Of a stretch of 64,000 bases of DNA, positions 17,077 through 26,789 are shown in pieces. Numbering within the stretch: the stretch's first letter is position 1; every line of letters starts with the position of its first letter. This DNA comes from Leptospira vanthielii serovar Holland str. Waz Holland = ATCC 700522. GTDB taxonomy: Bacteria > Spirochaetota > Leptospiria > Leptospirales > Leptospiraceae. The position numbers and the translations under genes were made by a program. The notes under the pieces are model-generated. The model was given only the letters and a program-made list of their open reading frames with translations, was not told where the DNA came from and made no database searches. The DNA lies in contig NZ_AOGY02000014.1 in NCBI RefSeq assembly GCF_000332455.1, forward strand, positions 124,001 through 188,000. The letters run 5' to 3'.

Positions 17077-17891
17077 TGAGTAACGGTATGATGAAATTCA
17101 AATTTCCCGAAGACCAACTTGTTACCACACCAGAAGGTAAAGTTCCGAAATTATATAGTTGTGCCGAATGTCGCAGCGGTGCGGGCCTTGACTTTTCTTT
17201 TACGATGGCTTTCCAGCCCATCGTGGACTGGAACAAAAAAACGGTTTATTCGCATGAAGCTTTAGTTCGGGGAATTTCAGGAGAATCTGCATATTCGATT
17301 CTTTCTAAGGTAAATGCAACTAACAGATATCAGTTTGACCAGGCCTGTCGGATCAAAGCGATCCAACTCGCAAGCCAGATACAAATTCCCTCTTACTTAA
17401 ATATTAACTTTTTACCCAATGCCATTTACCAACCGGAAACTTGTATTCGTACAACTTTAGAAGCAAGTCGTGAATTCCAATTTCCACTCAACCGATTGGT
17501 GTTTGAGTTAACCGAAGGGGAAGAAGTTCAAGACCACGACCATATCATAAAAATTTTTAAAGCATACAAACAGTATGGTTTTTTAACTGCGATAGATGAT
17601 TTTGGTTCTGGTTATTCTGGACTCAACCTACTTGCAAAATTCCAACCTGATCTCATCAAATTAGATATGGAATTGATTCGAAACATTCATCTGAATCCTG
17701 TGGCCCAAAAATTAACGAATGCAATTGCGGGAGTTTGTCGTGAAATTGGAATTGCTGTCATTGCCGAAGGTGTAGAGACTATTGAAGAGTTAAAAGTTTT
17801 GGTAGATATGGGAATCCATCTCTACCAAGGGTATTTGTTTTCCAAACCTGCTTTTGAGTCGACAGGTGTAGTTCATTTTCCCAATCTCTAA
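17076..17891 (+). CDS. EAL-domain c-di-GMP phosphodiesterase
   Basis: Cytoplasmic enzyme of up to 271 residues that hydrolyses cyclic di-GMP. A short N-terminal region has a CxxC (SCAECRSG). The EAL domain follows, with AFQPIVD, EALVRG, the asparagine in LNINFLPN, FELTEGEE, DDFGSGYSG, LIKLDMEL, AEGVET and QGYLFSKP. All metal and substrate residues are therefore present. There is no GGDEF or membrane segment. TTG at 17076 begins at a hairpin, so ATG at 17088 or 17091 is equally possible. It stands alone, 38 nt after the permease gene. Confidence 0.9.
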   Translation: MSNGMMKFKFPEDQLVTTPEGKVPKLYSCAECRSGAGLDFSFTMAFQPIVDWNKKTVYSHEALVRGISGESAYSILSKVNATNRYQFDQACRIKAIQLASQIQIPSYLNINFLPNAIYQPETCIRTTLEASREFQFPLNRLVFELTEGEEVQDHDHIIKIFKAYKQYGFLTAIDDFGSGYSGLNLLAKFQPDLIKLDMELIRNIHLNPVAQKLTNAIAGVCREIGIAVIAEGVETIEELKVLVDMGIHLYQGYLFSKPAFESTGVVHFPNL

Positions 17892-19072
17892 ATTAAAAAA
17901 CTTTCTATCTCCCGTCTCGGAGAATCATATTCATAAGAACTTCTTCCCATTCTTGCAATCAATTGAATCTGTTCGTTTGGTTTTAATCCGAGTATCGTTT
18001 TTAATTGTTTGGTGAAGGTTCGACTTTCTGGATAATCTTCGACAGCTTGGTTCATTGTGTGGAAGGCAATGTTACGCACAGCACAGGCCAATGTGAAGCG
18101 TATAAAATCCCTTCCCGTTTCTATCCATGTTCTCTCATCGTCGGATCCTTCTGTGATAAAGAAAACTAATGCTTTGGATGAATACACTTGGTTCTGGAAC
18201 ATTTGGATTCCCGCTTCTTTGGCAGATTCGGAATGCCAACCCTCTTTCGATAAATCCACAAAGAATGTTTTGGCAAACCAGAGTTTGATTCCTGAAAGTC
18301 CGTTTCCTTCTAGGGTGAGTCCATCTCGTTTGTTGTAGATGTCTTCTTTGGACACTCGAAACCACTTTCGATTTAACTCATTGGATGCAGTACGATTAGT
18401 TTCCATCGCAAAAGCAGAATCGAGTAAGGGAAGGATGGATTCTAACTTTTTTGGATCATTGAGAAAGAGTAATTTATGTTTGGATGGTCCTGTTAACATT
18501 TTTAGGTCAGCCATTTCTTCCTCAGTAATCATTGGGCCCGAGTAAACGGACCGATTCATTCGGCGGTGGGGAAGACCGGCAAACAAAAAGTCATGCACAC
18601 ATTTTGACTTGGGGGAAATTTCAAATTTGGCAATGGGGTTTAGGGGAAAGGTTTGGGAGCTAGGTTTTCCTTTGGGGAAGTAAGTAATTTTCGTATCAAA
18701 CATAAGTTTATCGGCCGTTAGATGAGCTAACTCTAAAAAAGCTCCATGGGTATGAAAGAATTGGCGGTTTAGGGAATCTATTTCCTGGAGTTGTTTTTCC
18801 CTATCCCCAAAAAGTAAAAACGCAGAATCCGATACCCGCTTGATTTTCCAAGGTTGGGAATTATGAGAATTGGGAGCAAGGAGGGCTGTGATGAGGATTT
18901 GGTCTAAGGGTTTGGTAAAACCCAAAGATTCCGCATACCCGAGGGGGTCTTTCCTGTGAAGGGTCGCATCCCCCGACGAATAGGCATACAATTCACTTTG
19001 TATTGTGGACAGGGAAACCAAGGCACCGGAGGCAAAACTGTTAAATAGAAATCTTTTTCTTGTGAGCTTCAT
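17888..19072 (-). CDS. Nitroreductase-like protein (Acg-type), exported or membrane-associated
   Basis: A 394-residue flavin-fold protein with APNSHNSQPWKI near residue 68, typical of Acg/nitroreductase-like proteins in which two half-domains sit on one chain. Later HRRMNRSVY, and a C-terminal VRNIAFHTMNQAVE and ARMGRSS, fit the family. The N-terminus (MKLTRKRFLFNSFASGA) resembles a Tat signal, but with KR instead of RR. FMN-dependent redox activity is inferred. The 3' end overlaps the EAL gene by 4 nt, convergent. Confidence 0.7.
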   Translation of the reverse strand: MKLTRKRFLFNSFASGALVSLSTIQSELYAYSSGDATLHRKDPLGYAESLGFTKPLDQILITALLAPNSHNSQPWKIKRVSDSAFLLFGDREKQLQEIDSLNRQFFHTHGAFLELAHLTADKLMFDTKITYFPKGKPSSQTFPLNPIAKFEISPKSKCVHDFLFAGLPHRRMNRSVYSGPMITEEEMADLKMLTGPSKHKLLFLNDPKKLESILPLLDSAFAMETNRTASNELNRKWFRVSKEDIYNKRDGLTLEGNGLSGIKLWFAKTFFVDLSKEGWHSESAKEAGIQMFQNQVYSSKALVFFITEGSDDERTWIETGRDFIRFTLACAVRNIAFHTMNQAVEDYPESRTFTKQLKTILGLKPNEQIQLIARMGRSSYEYDSPRREIESFLI

Positions 19073-19124
19073 AATTTTCCCATTTCTGGATTTAGACCTT
19101 AATTGAAAGGGAGTCTAACCTTAA

Positions 19125-19796
19125 ATGTCAACCAACTCTGAACCTTTTTCCATTGATATCGTCTCCGATGTAGCTTGCCCTTGGTGTTATGTAGGAAAAA
19201 AGAAACTGGAGTTGGCCCTCCAAACAGTAGGAGATAAAATCGATCCACAGGTTCGATGGAGGCCTTTTCAATTGTCTCCCGAAATTCCTGAAGCCGGAAT
19301 TGATTATAAAGAGCACCTAACACAGAAATTCGGAAGTTTGGACCGCTTGGATGGTGCTTGGCAAAGGCTGACACAAATTGGAAAGGACGTTGGTATTTCT
19401 TTTCAGTTCGATGCCATTCCAAAGGCTACGAACACATTGGTATTACATGCTCTGGTTGCTGGGCTTTCTAGCTTAGAAGAACAAGCTAAGTTGGTAGATT
19501 TGTTTTTTGCTGCTAACTTTACCGAGGGAAAAGATCTCACGGATAAAGAAATAATTTGGAAGGTAGCCGAACCAGTTTATAAAGATCGTATCAAGTTTGA
19601 TGCAGTATTTGCAGATCCAGAACTCAAAGAACATATCAGGCAAGAAATTTCCTACTACCATCAAAATGGAATCAGCGGTGTTCCGTATTTTATCGTTGGA
19701 GGAAAGTATGCGGTGAGTGGAGCTCAAGACACTTCGGTTTTTGTAGAAGTGATTGAGACTGTATTAAAAGAACGCGAATCAGAAAAACAAAGTTAA
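19125..19796 (+). CDS. DsbA-family oxidoreductase, FrnE-like
   Basis: A 223-residue thioredoxin-fold protein without a signal peptide. CPWCYVGKK near residue 18 is the redox motif, and the inserted helical domain and GVPYFIVGGKYAVSGAQ near residue 185 match the FrnE/YwbO group. Such cytoplasmic proteins act as thiol oxidoreductases or isomerases, often under oxidative stress. The ATG at 19125 follows GTCTAACC, a weak ribosome site. It diverges from the nitroreductase-like gene 52 nt away, and both are plausible redox-stress genes. Confidence 0.88.
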   Translation: MSTNSEPFSIDIVSDVACPWCYVGKKKLELALQTVGDKIDPQVRWRPFQLSPEIPEAGIDYKEHLTQKFGSLDRLDGAWQRLTQIGKDVGISFQFDAIPKATNTLVLHALVAGLSSLEEQAKLVDLFFAANFTEGKDLTDKEIIWKVAEPVYKDRIKFDAVFADPELKEHIRQEISYYHQNGISGVPYFIVGGKYAVSGAQDTSVFVEVIETVLKERESEKQS

Positions 19797-19861
19797 TAAA
19801 TTTCCATTTCATCTTGACCAGGCATTCAAAATCATTAGGTTGATTAAATCGAATTATATTT

Positions 19862-22800
19862 ATGAAAAAAATTATCCATTTCTTCGTCTACAAACCATTA
19901 GTTGCTAATTTGGTTTTTATATTTTTGTTCCTTGCGGGAATGATCTCTGTGCTTTCTATGAAACGAGAAGCATTTCCGAGAGTAAACTTTCGTCAAGTGC
20001 GTGTTCTTACTGTTTATCCTGGTGCCAGTCCCGTGGATGTGGAAAAAAAAGTAACCATTCCCATCGAAGAAAAGTTACGCGAGGTAGAAGGATTAGACTC
20101 GGTTCGTTCTATCTCTCGAAACTCAGAATCCGATATCAGTATCAAAATCGATTTAGAACACAATAACCCTGACGGTGTTGTGAACGATATCAGACGTGCT
20201 GTAGATCGTGTGACCAATTTGCCAGCAACTGTGAAAGATCGTCCGATTGTAACAGAACAAAAGAGCTCCAACTTTCCTGTGTTAGAGATGGCAATCCATG
20301 GTGCAATGGATGAGATGGAACTTCAGGAAATGGGTCGTTTCATTGAAGATGAGATGCGTAAAGTCTCTGGGGTATCTAGAGTGGATGCTTTTGGAAAACG
20401 AAAAGAGGAGTGGCGGATTCGTGTGGATCCCGACCTGAAAAAAAAGTATACTCTTGGTTTTTCCGATATCATCAATGCAATCTCCAAACGAAATATCAGT
20501 GTTCCAGCAGGATCTTTTTTGCGGCCCATCACCCAAGACATTCGTGTGACCGGTGAAATCAGCGAAATCAATGATATTAAAAATATCCCCATTCGTTCGA
20601 ATGAAACAGGAAATACGATTCTTTTATCACAAGTTGCCAATGTAAAAGATACTTATGAAAGGCCACGGGTGGTTGCCATTGTGAATGGGGAACCTGCTTA
20701 TGTTTTACAAATCATTAAAAAAGATAGTGCGGACATCATTCGCACAGTGGAAGCGGTTCAGGCAAGAGTTGCAGAATTAAAGAAACAAATTCCGGCTAAC
20801 ATTCAGTTTACGGAATTGAACAATGAAGGGGCTCGTGCGATCAAACGATTGGATGTGGTGATTACCAATTCACTTCAAGGTTTGTTTTTGGTTGTGGTGG
20901 TCCTAATTCTCTTCTTTAGTTTTAAGGATTCCCTACTCACAAGTCTTTCGTTGCCATTGACTCTTTTTGCAACTACCATCGCTTTTCCTATTTTTGATGT
21001 TTCCTTTAACTTAGTGTCCATGCTTGGGATTATTATCTCCCTGGGGATGTTAGTTGATAATAGTATTATTATTTCAGAAAATATCTATAAACATAGATCC
21101 AGAAAAATGGATTCAAGAGAAGCCGCAGTTCTTGGTGCCAGCGAACTTTTTGTTCCCATCATTGGGTCTTACCTAACAACCGTTGCTGCCTTTTTGCCAA
21201 TGGCATTTATGTCAGGAATTATGGGTAAATTCATTTGGCAGATTCCTTTTATGGTGATTGTTGCTTTGACTTTATCCTTATTTGAATCGTTTTTATTACT
21301 TCCTGTTCGGTACGCACAGTTCACATCACATGAAGTCAAAAAACGTTCCAAACACCGCGATCGTTTTCGTGCGATTTTAGACAATGGGTTTGAGTCTTTA
21401 AAATCAGGATTCACACGTTTCATTACGCGAGTTGTCAAACGTCCATTCCTTACATTAGGTTCGATCCTTATTGTGTTTTTGTCCTCTTGTGGACTTGTCG
21501 GACTGATGAATTTCAATTTGTTTCCGAAAGAAGGGATTGATTATGTTTTGGTTCGTGCGGAATTTCCTCCCGATTTTTCTTCTCAAGAGACCGCAAAACA
21601 ACTGCAATACTTCCAACCGATTCTGGATAAAATTCCAAAATCAGAAGTGCAAAGTGTCATTCTAAAAATAGGAATCCAACAAACAGATCCTACGGACCCA
21701 CTCACTCGGATTGGGGAACAACTCGGAATGGCACAGATCATTTTAGTTCCAGAAACAGAACGTAACCGCACTGCTCAGGAAATTTTTGGCGAATTAGAAC
21801 CCGAGTTAAAAAAGTTACCCAATGCGGTTTCTGTGATGGTAGATTTGGTTGTGAACGGTCCACCAATCGGTGCTGCTGTAACGGTTGCCATCGAAGGTCG
21901 TGATTACAAAGTTTTAAAACAAATTTCTAATGAGATGCAAGGTTTCCTAAAAAAACAAGAGGGAGTGATCAACATCAATGATGATTACAAACCAGGTAGA
22001 GAAGAAATTCAAATTCGAGTGAAGGACACGGCCTCAGCCATTACCGGAATCGATACAGAAATTACTGCCTACTATGTTCGCACAGCTATGGACGGACTTG
22101 AAGCATCTAACCTTCGTAAGGGAAAGGACGAAGTTCGAATCATTATCCAAAACGATGACCGGTTCCGAGATGGAATCGAAGATTTAGATACGATTCAGAT
22201 TTCAAATAAATTTGGTCTCCTAACACCGATTACGGCAGTCACTACAAGAACCATTGTCCAAGGGATAGAGGCTTTATACCATAATGATTATGAAAAAGCC
22301 ATCACTGTCCTTGCTGATGTCAATGAAGCCGTTACAAGTTCCTCTATTGTGAATGGAAAAATTGTAGATGAGTTTGGAAATATTGGAAAAAAATATCCGG
22401 GTTATAAAATTAAATTTAGAGGGGAACAAGAAGAAACTGCTAAGTCCATGGTTTCCCTTCTGGTAGCAGGGGTGTTGGCACTCTTTGGAATTTTTGCCAT
22501 CCTTGCGATTATTTTCAATAGCATTAAAAAACCAATTCTCATTTTGCTCTCCATTCCATTAGGTTTTGTGGGAGTGGTATTTGGATTTTTGATTTCCGGT
22601 AAGGCGCTTAGTTTTCTTGCAATGATTGGTATCATTGGTCTTGCTGGAGTGATTGTAAACGCATCCATCGTACTTGTGGATACCATCCAAGAATTCCAAG
22701 CGAAAGGGGAAGGGTTGTATGAGTCGCTCATCACTGCATCTTCGGAAAGATTTCGTCCCATCCTTGTGACTACAATGACGACTATGGCAGGTATGATCCC

Positions 22801-22948
22801 GACAGCCTACGCTATTGGCGGATCGGATCCACTCCTCATACCCATGACACTTTCCTTGGCTTGGGGACTTGGATTTGGAACCTTTGGGTCCCTGATCTTT
22901 ATCCCGGCCAGTTTCTCCGCTTATTACAAACTAAAGAAAAGAAAGTAA
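19862..22948 (+). CDS. RND-family efflux transporter permease (HAE1-like)
   Basis: Inner-membrane, proton-driven pump of 1028 residues. TM1 lies at residues 12-30, then a large periplasmic porter domain, TM2-6 near 340-480, a second periplasmic loop, and TM8-12 near 860-1020. The segment with LGMLVDNSIII holds the expected acidic residue of the proton relay. Family features GASPVDVEKKV and KDRPIV are present. No membrane-fusion protein or outer-membrane channel gene lies nearby, so its partners must be encoded elsewhere. The ribosome site is weak and AT-rich. Confidence 0.92.
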   Translation: MKKIIHFFVYKPLVANLVFIFLFLAGMISVLSMKREAFPRVNFRQVRVLTVYPGASPVDVEKKVTIPIEEKLREVEGLDSVRSISRNSESDISIKIDLEHNNPDGVVNDIRRAVDRVTNLPATVKDRPIVTEQKSSNFPVLEMAIHGAMDEMELQEMGRFIEDEMRKVSGVSRVDAFGKRKEEWRIRVDPDLKKKYTLGFSDIINAISKRNISVPAGSFLRPITQDIRVTGEISEINDIKNIPIRSNETGNTILLSQVANVKDTYERPRVVAIVNGEPAYVLQIIKKDSADIIRTVEAVQARVAELKKQIPANIQFTELNNEGARAIKRLDVVITNSLQGLFLVVVVLILFFSFKDSLLTSLSLPLTLFATTIAFPIFDVSFNLVSMLGIIISLGMLVDNSIIISENIYKHRSRKMDSREAAVLGASELFVPIIGSYLTTVAAFLPMAFMSGIMGKFIWQIPFMVIVALTLSLFESFLLLPVRYAQFTSHEVKKRSKHRDRFRAILDNGFESLKSGFTRFITRVVKRPFLTLGSILIVFLSSCGLVGLMNFNLFPKEGIDYVLVRAEFPPDFSSQETAKQLQYFQPILDKIPKSEVQSVILKIGIQQTDPTDPLTRIGEQLGMAQIILVPETERNRTAQEIFGELEPELKKLPNAVSVMVDLVVNGPPIGAAVTVAIEGRDYKVLKQISNEMQGFLKKQEGVININDDYKPGREEIQIRVKDTASAITGIDTEITAYYVRTAMDGLEASNLRKGKDEVRIIIQNDDRFRDGIEDLDTIQISNKFGLLTPITAVTTRTIVQGIEALYHNDYEKAITVLADVNEAVTSSSIVNGKIVDEFGNIGKKYPGYKIKFRGEQEETAKSMVSLLVAGVLALFGIFAILAIIFNSIKKPILILLSIPLGFVGVVFGFLISGKALSFLAMIGIIGLAGVIVNASIVLVDTIQEFQAKGEGLYESLITASSERFRPILVTTMTTMAGMIPTAYAIGGSDPLLIPMTLSLAWGLGFGTFGSLIFIPASFSAYYKLKKRK

Positions 22949-22954
22949 AACTCT

Positions 22955-23986
22955 TTAGTAATGATTCAGGACATCTTCGGCAAAACCGAGGATGTTCTCG
23001 AGTTTCAGTTTTTCCCCATTATCTAAAACTACTGTTCCGTTAAACTTTCCAAACACTTGGTGTTGGATTGTTTTTATGACTAAAAAATTCATATATGATT
23101 TTCTATCGACAATGGGTGTAAAATCCAATTCCAAACGGTTGTTATTGGATGTGAACTTCCAGGGAGCCATATAGTTTTCGGTATCAATGATAAATTTGAC
23201 TTCATCCAATTTATGAATTTTGCCATCATAAAGGATAGTATTTTCTGAAGCCGGTGTTCTATCAGTAAATCCATATCCTAAATTGAGGCCAAATGGTTTT
23301 CCTCCAATCCATGCGGATACAGAACTCCAATACCATCTATTTTTATACGTCCATACACCTCGGCCCCAATCTAATGCTCCAAAATCTTTTTTGGGATCAA
23401 ATTGATACATTGTATTCCCAACTTGCACTTGGCCTGAGGCCGGCATACAATTGATTTTAGTATTATAATAAAATGCTTTGCGGTTTTCTTTCCAAGAAGT
23501 GGCAATATTCATCGATTCCATTTTTGGTTCTGTGAGTTCAATTTTTCCATGAATTCCTTTGGAACCATCCGGTGCATCAAACGATTTGGATTCAAATTCC
23601 AAAATTCGTTTTCCATTGATCACTTCAAATCGGAGGCGAAGTTTTTTGTCTTCAAACTGAACAACCCCACTACTGTTCACACGTGGGAATCCTGTTTTTC
23701 CTAAAGGTAGAACAGAAAGAGTATCAATTTGTTTGAATGTTCCTCGTTTGAAATCTAAAAAACAAATGGCAAATAGTCCCGCATAACCTAAATCAGATGC
23801 AGTGAATGAAATTCCAAAATCTTTAGAAGGAGAAAGAACCGAATAATAATCCCATTCTTTAATTTTTAGTGCGGAGGCCGCAATATTTTCGCGATTGTAA
23901 GTCCAAAGAGGGGACCGTGCCCAACCTTCTTCTGTGAGGGTTCCGTCAGATTTGAGTAGAGGGATTTGTTTTTTGATCTCAGGCAT
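22955..23986 (-). CDS. DUF2804-family protein
   Basis: A 343-residue protein without signal peptide. GTLTEEGWARSPLWTYNRE near the N-terminus, KEWDYYSV, and FGALDWGRGVWTY near the middle are the features by which I recognise DUF2804. The fold is probably a beta-rich lipocalin-like pair, and function is unknown in the family. The ATG at 23986 is the natural start. It converges with the RND gene (6 nt gap) and diverges from the GMC oxidoreductase. Confidence 0.75.
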   Translation of the reverse strand: MPEIKKQIPLLKSDGTLTEEGWARSPLWTYNRENIAASALKIKEWDYYSVLSPSKDFGISFTASDLGYAGLFAICFLDFKRGTFKQIDTLSVLPLGKTGFPRVNSSGVVQFEDKKLRLRFEVINGKRILEFESKSFDAPDGSKGIHGKIELTEPKMESMNIATSWKENRKAFYYNTKINCMPASGQVQVGNTMYQFDPKKDFGALDWGRGVWTYKNRWYWSSVSAWIGGKPFGLNLGYGFTDRTPASENTILYDGKIHKLDEVKFIIDTENYMAPWKFTSNNNRLELDFTPIVDRKSYMNFLVIKTIQHQVFGKFNGTVVLDNGEKLKLENILGFAEDVLNHY

Positions 23987-24118
23987 GAACCGATTTAAAA
24001 GGATTTATAACATTCGGCTAGAAGTTTTTATCAGATTCCGTAAGAGCGAATTGACAGGAATTGAATTCCTTTGCAGACTCGGTTTCGCTTACGCACCACA
24101 AACAAGGAAAAACGAACC

Positions 24119-25867
24119 ATGAGTCAATCCATTCCAAAAGAGCTAAATTATGAGTACGACTTTATTATAGTCGGATCTGGTTTTGGAGGATCCGTATCTG
24201 CCTATCGGTTATCTCAAAAAGGTTATAAAGTTTTGGTGATTGAATCAGGAAAACGTTGGAAGGCCACAGACTTTCCAAAAACCAATTGGAGTTTACGTAA
24301 GTATCTTTGGATGCCGAAACTAGGTTTTTATGGAATCCAAAGAATCAATTTACTCAATGACTTTTTACTTGTGAGTGGGTCTGGTGTTGGCGGTGGTTCA
24401 TTAGTGTATGCATGTACCTTGTATGTGCCTTCCTCAAAAGTATTAAACTCTCCTTTGTATTCAAAAATGGGTGGGGAAAAAGCTTTATTACCTTATTATG
24501 ATGTAGCAAAACACATGCTTGGTGTTACCGAAAATCCCCAACTTTGGGAACCAGACCGTCTCCTTTTAGAAACAGCAAAAACTTTTGGTAAGGAAGATAC
24601 TTTCCGTAGAACTCCTGTGGGAATTTATTTTGGAAACAAAAAAGATCCCAAGGATCCTTTTTTTGGTGGGGATGGTCCAGACCGTGATCCATGTAACTTC
24701 TGTGGTGGTTGTATGGTGGGTTGTCGCCATAACGCAAAAAACACTTTGGATAAAAACTATTTATACTTAGCCGAAAAGTTGGGAGCTGTCATCCTTCCTG
24801 AAACTAAAGTCACTTCACTCATTCCAATCAATCAAAAAGGCATTCCTGATCCAGAAGCGAGTGGAGAATTTGGATATGAATTGGAAACAAGGAGCACAAC
24901 CGGTTGGTTTGGTTCTCCAAAAAGAAAACTTCGTTCCAAACAAGTGGTGTTATCTGCTGGTGTGATGGGAACCGTTGGTCTTTTACTTAAGATGCAACAA
25001 GATAACAAAATGATTCGTTTATCAGAGAAGTTAGGTGATACAGTTCGAACTAATAGCGAAACGGTTTTACCTGTGACTGTCCCTGCAAGTAAGGGCGCCG
25101 ATTATTCTAAAGGCATTGCGATCACCTCTTCTGTCCATCCCGATGAAAATACACATATCGAACCGGTTCGGTATTCGAAAGGATCTGATTTTTTTGGAGT
25201 CCTTGCCAGTGTGATGACGGATGGAGGAGGGATTTTTCCAAGACCACTCAAATTTTTTTGGACGATGGTTCGCCATCCTCTTTATTTTTTGAAATCTCAT
25301 AACCCCATTGGATTTGCAAAAAATTCTATCATTTTACTTGTGATGCAAACGGTTGATAATAGCGTACGACTTGTACGAAAAAGACGATTCATTTGGCCTT
25401 TTCAAAAAACAATTACCTCTGCTCTCTCGACTGGAGAACCAACACCCACTTACATTCCTATTGCCAATGCGTTTGCTCGGAAACTAGCTGAGATTGTTGG
25501 TGGGATTCCGCGAAGTTCTTTTAATGATACCCTTCTCAATGCACCTGTTACAGGTCATATTATGGGAGGTTGCATTGTGGCGGATTCTCCGGAACGGGGT
25601 GTGATCGATATGGAAAACAAAGTGTTTGGTTATAAGAACCTACGTGTTTGTGATGCCTCCATGCTCACTGTCAATTTAGGAGTGAATCCAAGTTTGACCA
25701 TCACCGCACTTTCTGAACGGGCGATGAGTTTGGTTCCGACAAAAGACAAAGCACCAATACAATTTCTAACCTTTGAAACCAAAAAAGGTTTTGATAAAAT
25801 TCTTGGATCCTTTCCAAAGAAATCTTCCGTTAAAAAATCGACTTCTGTGAGGAAACGCGTATCATAA
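24119..25867 (+). CDS. GMC-family oxidoreductase, cholesterol-oxidase-like
   Basis: FAD-dependent alcohol/sterol-type oxidase of 582 residues. The dinucleotide-binding motif is [14 protein letters not shown] near residue 15. [13 protein letters not shown] binds FAD, and the cysteine-rich [16 protein letters not shown] near residue 185 is shared with bacterial cholesterol oxidases. The C-terminal GMC part has VTGHIMGGC and [15 protein letters not shown] at 24119 (MSQSIPKEL) is chosen because AAGGA lies about 10 nt upstream; an in-frame ATG at 24071 would add 16 odd residues. An ankyrin gene follows after 5 nt. The real substrate is unknown. Confidence 0.9.
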   Translation: MSQSIPKELNYEYDFIIVGSGFGGSVSAYRLSQKGYKVLVIESGKRWKATDFPKTNWSLRKYLWMPKLGFYGIQRINLLNDFLLVSGSGVGGGSLVYACTLYVPSSKVLNSPLYSKMGGEKALLPYYDVAKHMLGVTENPQLWEPDRLLLETAKTFGKEDTFRRTPVGIYFGNKKDPKDPFFGGDGPDRDPCNFCGGCMVGCRHNAKNTLDKNYLYLAEKLGAVILPETKVTSLIPINQKGIPDPEASGEFGYELETRSTTGWFGSPKRKLRSKQVVLSAGVMGTVGLLLKMQQDNKMIRLSEKLGDTVRTNSETVLPVTVPASKGADYSKGIAITSSVHPDENTHIEPVRYSKGSDFFGVLASVMTDGGGIFPRPLKFFWTMVRHPLYFLKSHNPIGFAKNSIILLVMQTVDNSVRLVRKRRFIWPFQKTITSALSTGEPTPTYIPIANAFARKLAEIVGGIPRSSFNDTLLNAPVTGHIMGGCIVADSPERGVIDMENKVFGYKNLRVCDASMLTVNLGVNPSLTITALSERAMSLVPTKDKAPIQFLTFETKKGFDKILGSFPKKSSVKKSTSVRKRVS

Positions 25868-25872
25868 CCTAA

Positions 25873-26784
25873 ATGAGTTTGATAAACGTTGCCAAGTCGG
25901 GAAGTATCGAAGAATGGGAGAGTGAGATCCGTGCAGGCGCTGATCCTAATGAGTTAGATTCCTATGGAACAAATCCTCTCTCTTGGATGTTCAAGATGGA
26001 GAATGAGGATTTGTTTCGGTATGCTATCTTACAGGGTGCCGATCCCGCTTTTCCTTACCGCACTCCAGGCAATGTAATCTTTGATATCATCAGTCAAAAC
26101 AAAGAATCCTTTCTACATATACTTGTAGAAACGTTTTCTGTTTGGAAACACTCACCTCACCTTCATACGCGAGACAAAAATGGAAACACCATCTTTCATC
26201 TCTCTGTCCTTGAATCCGCCGAACCACTTTGGGAAGTGATCTCTGATTCCTTAACAGAGGAGGTTCTCTCTTTACGAAACGAGGAGGGTCGATCTGTATT
26301 TTTAGCAGCGATCACGGAAGATCGAATGGAAATTGTAACAAATCTTCTCCATAAATTTCCTAAAACAATCGAAGACAAAGACAGTGAAGGAAAAACGGCA
26401 CTTCATTTAGTCGCAGAAAGAAATTTATATGATCTTTGTTCTTATCTTTTGGAGGAGGGAGATTTTTCTTTAGAAACAAAAGACAATTTGGGGAACACCG
26501 CTTTGTTTTTAGCAGCTTCTGCCGATGCCGTTGAATGTTTGATAGATCTACTAGATGCAGGTGCGAATCCCTTTGTTTGGGGAGAGAATGAAGAATCCAT
26601 CACAAGGCTTTTGGACCGCGAAAAGTTTGGCCATAGTTTGAAAACTTGGAAAGACTTTGTCATCAAAAAAGCAATCCTCGGTGCCGGGTATTCACACCGA
26701 GAAGAGATGATCGATTACATCAAAAAAGAAAAACCATTCAAACCAGAAGAATTAACCAAAGCAAAGTTAGTTGATTTAATCTGA
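25873..26784 (+). CDS. Ankyrin-repeat protein
   Basis: A 303-residue cytoplasmic protein built of about seven ankyrin repeats. The clearest are DKNGNTIFHLSV, DSEGKTALHLVAE and DNLGNTALFLAAS, each with the TALHxA-type turn. There is no signal peptide. It begins 5 nt after the GMC oxidoreductase stop, so the two are probably one transcription unit; ankyrin partners can hold or regulate redox enzymes in other bacteria. That link is inference. It converges with the VPS62-like lipoprotein. Confidence 0.88.
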   Translation: MSLINVAKSGSIEEWESEIRAGADPNELDSYGTNPLSWMFKMENEDLFRYAILQGADPAFPYRTPGNVIFDIISQNKESFLHILVETFSVWKHSPHLHTRDKNGNTIFHLSVLESAEPLWEVISDSLTEEVLSLRNEEGRSVFLAAITEDRMEIVTNLLHKFPKTIEDKDSEGKTALHLVAERNLYDLCSYLLEEGDFSLETKDNLGNTALFLAASADAVECLIDLLDAGANPFVWGENEESITRLLDREKFGHSLKTWKDFVIKKAILGAGYSHREEMIDYIKKEKPFKPEELTKAKLVDLI

Positions 26785-26789
26785 TCCAA

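Noticed and set aside
19849..19857. GATTAAATC before the RND gene, similar to the 58-kb palindromes
   Set aside because: Only 9 bases match in AT-rich DNA and spacing/length differ; chance is likely.
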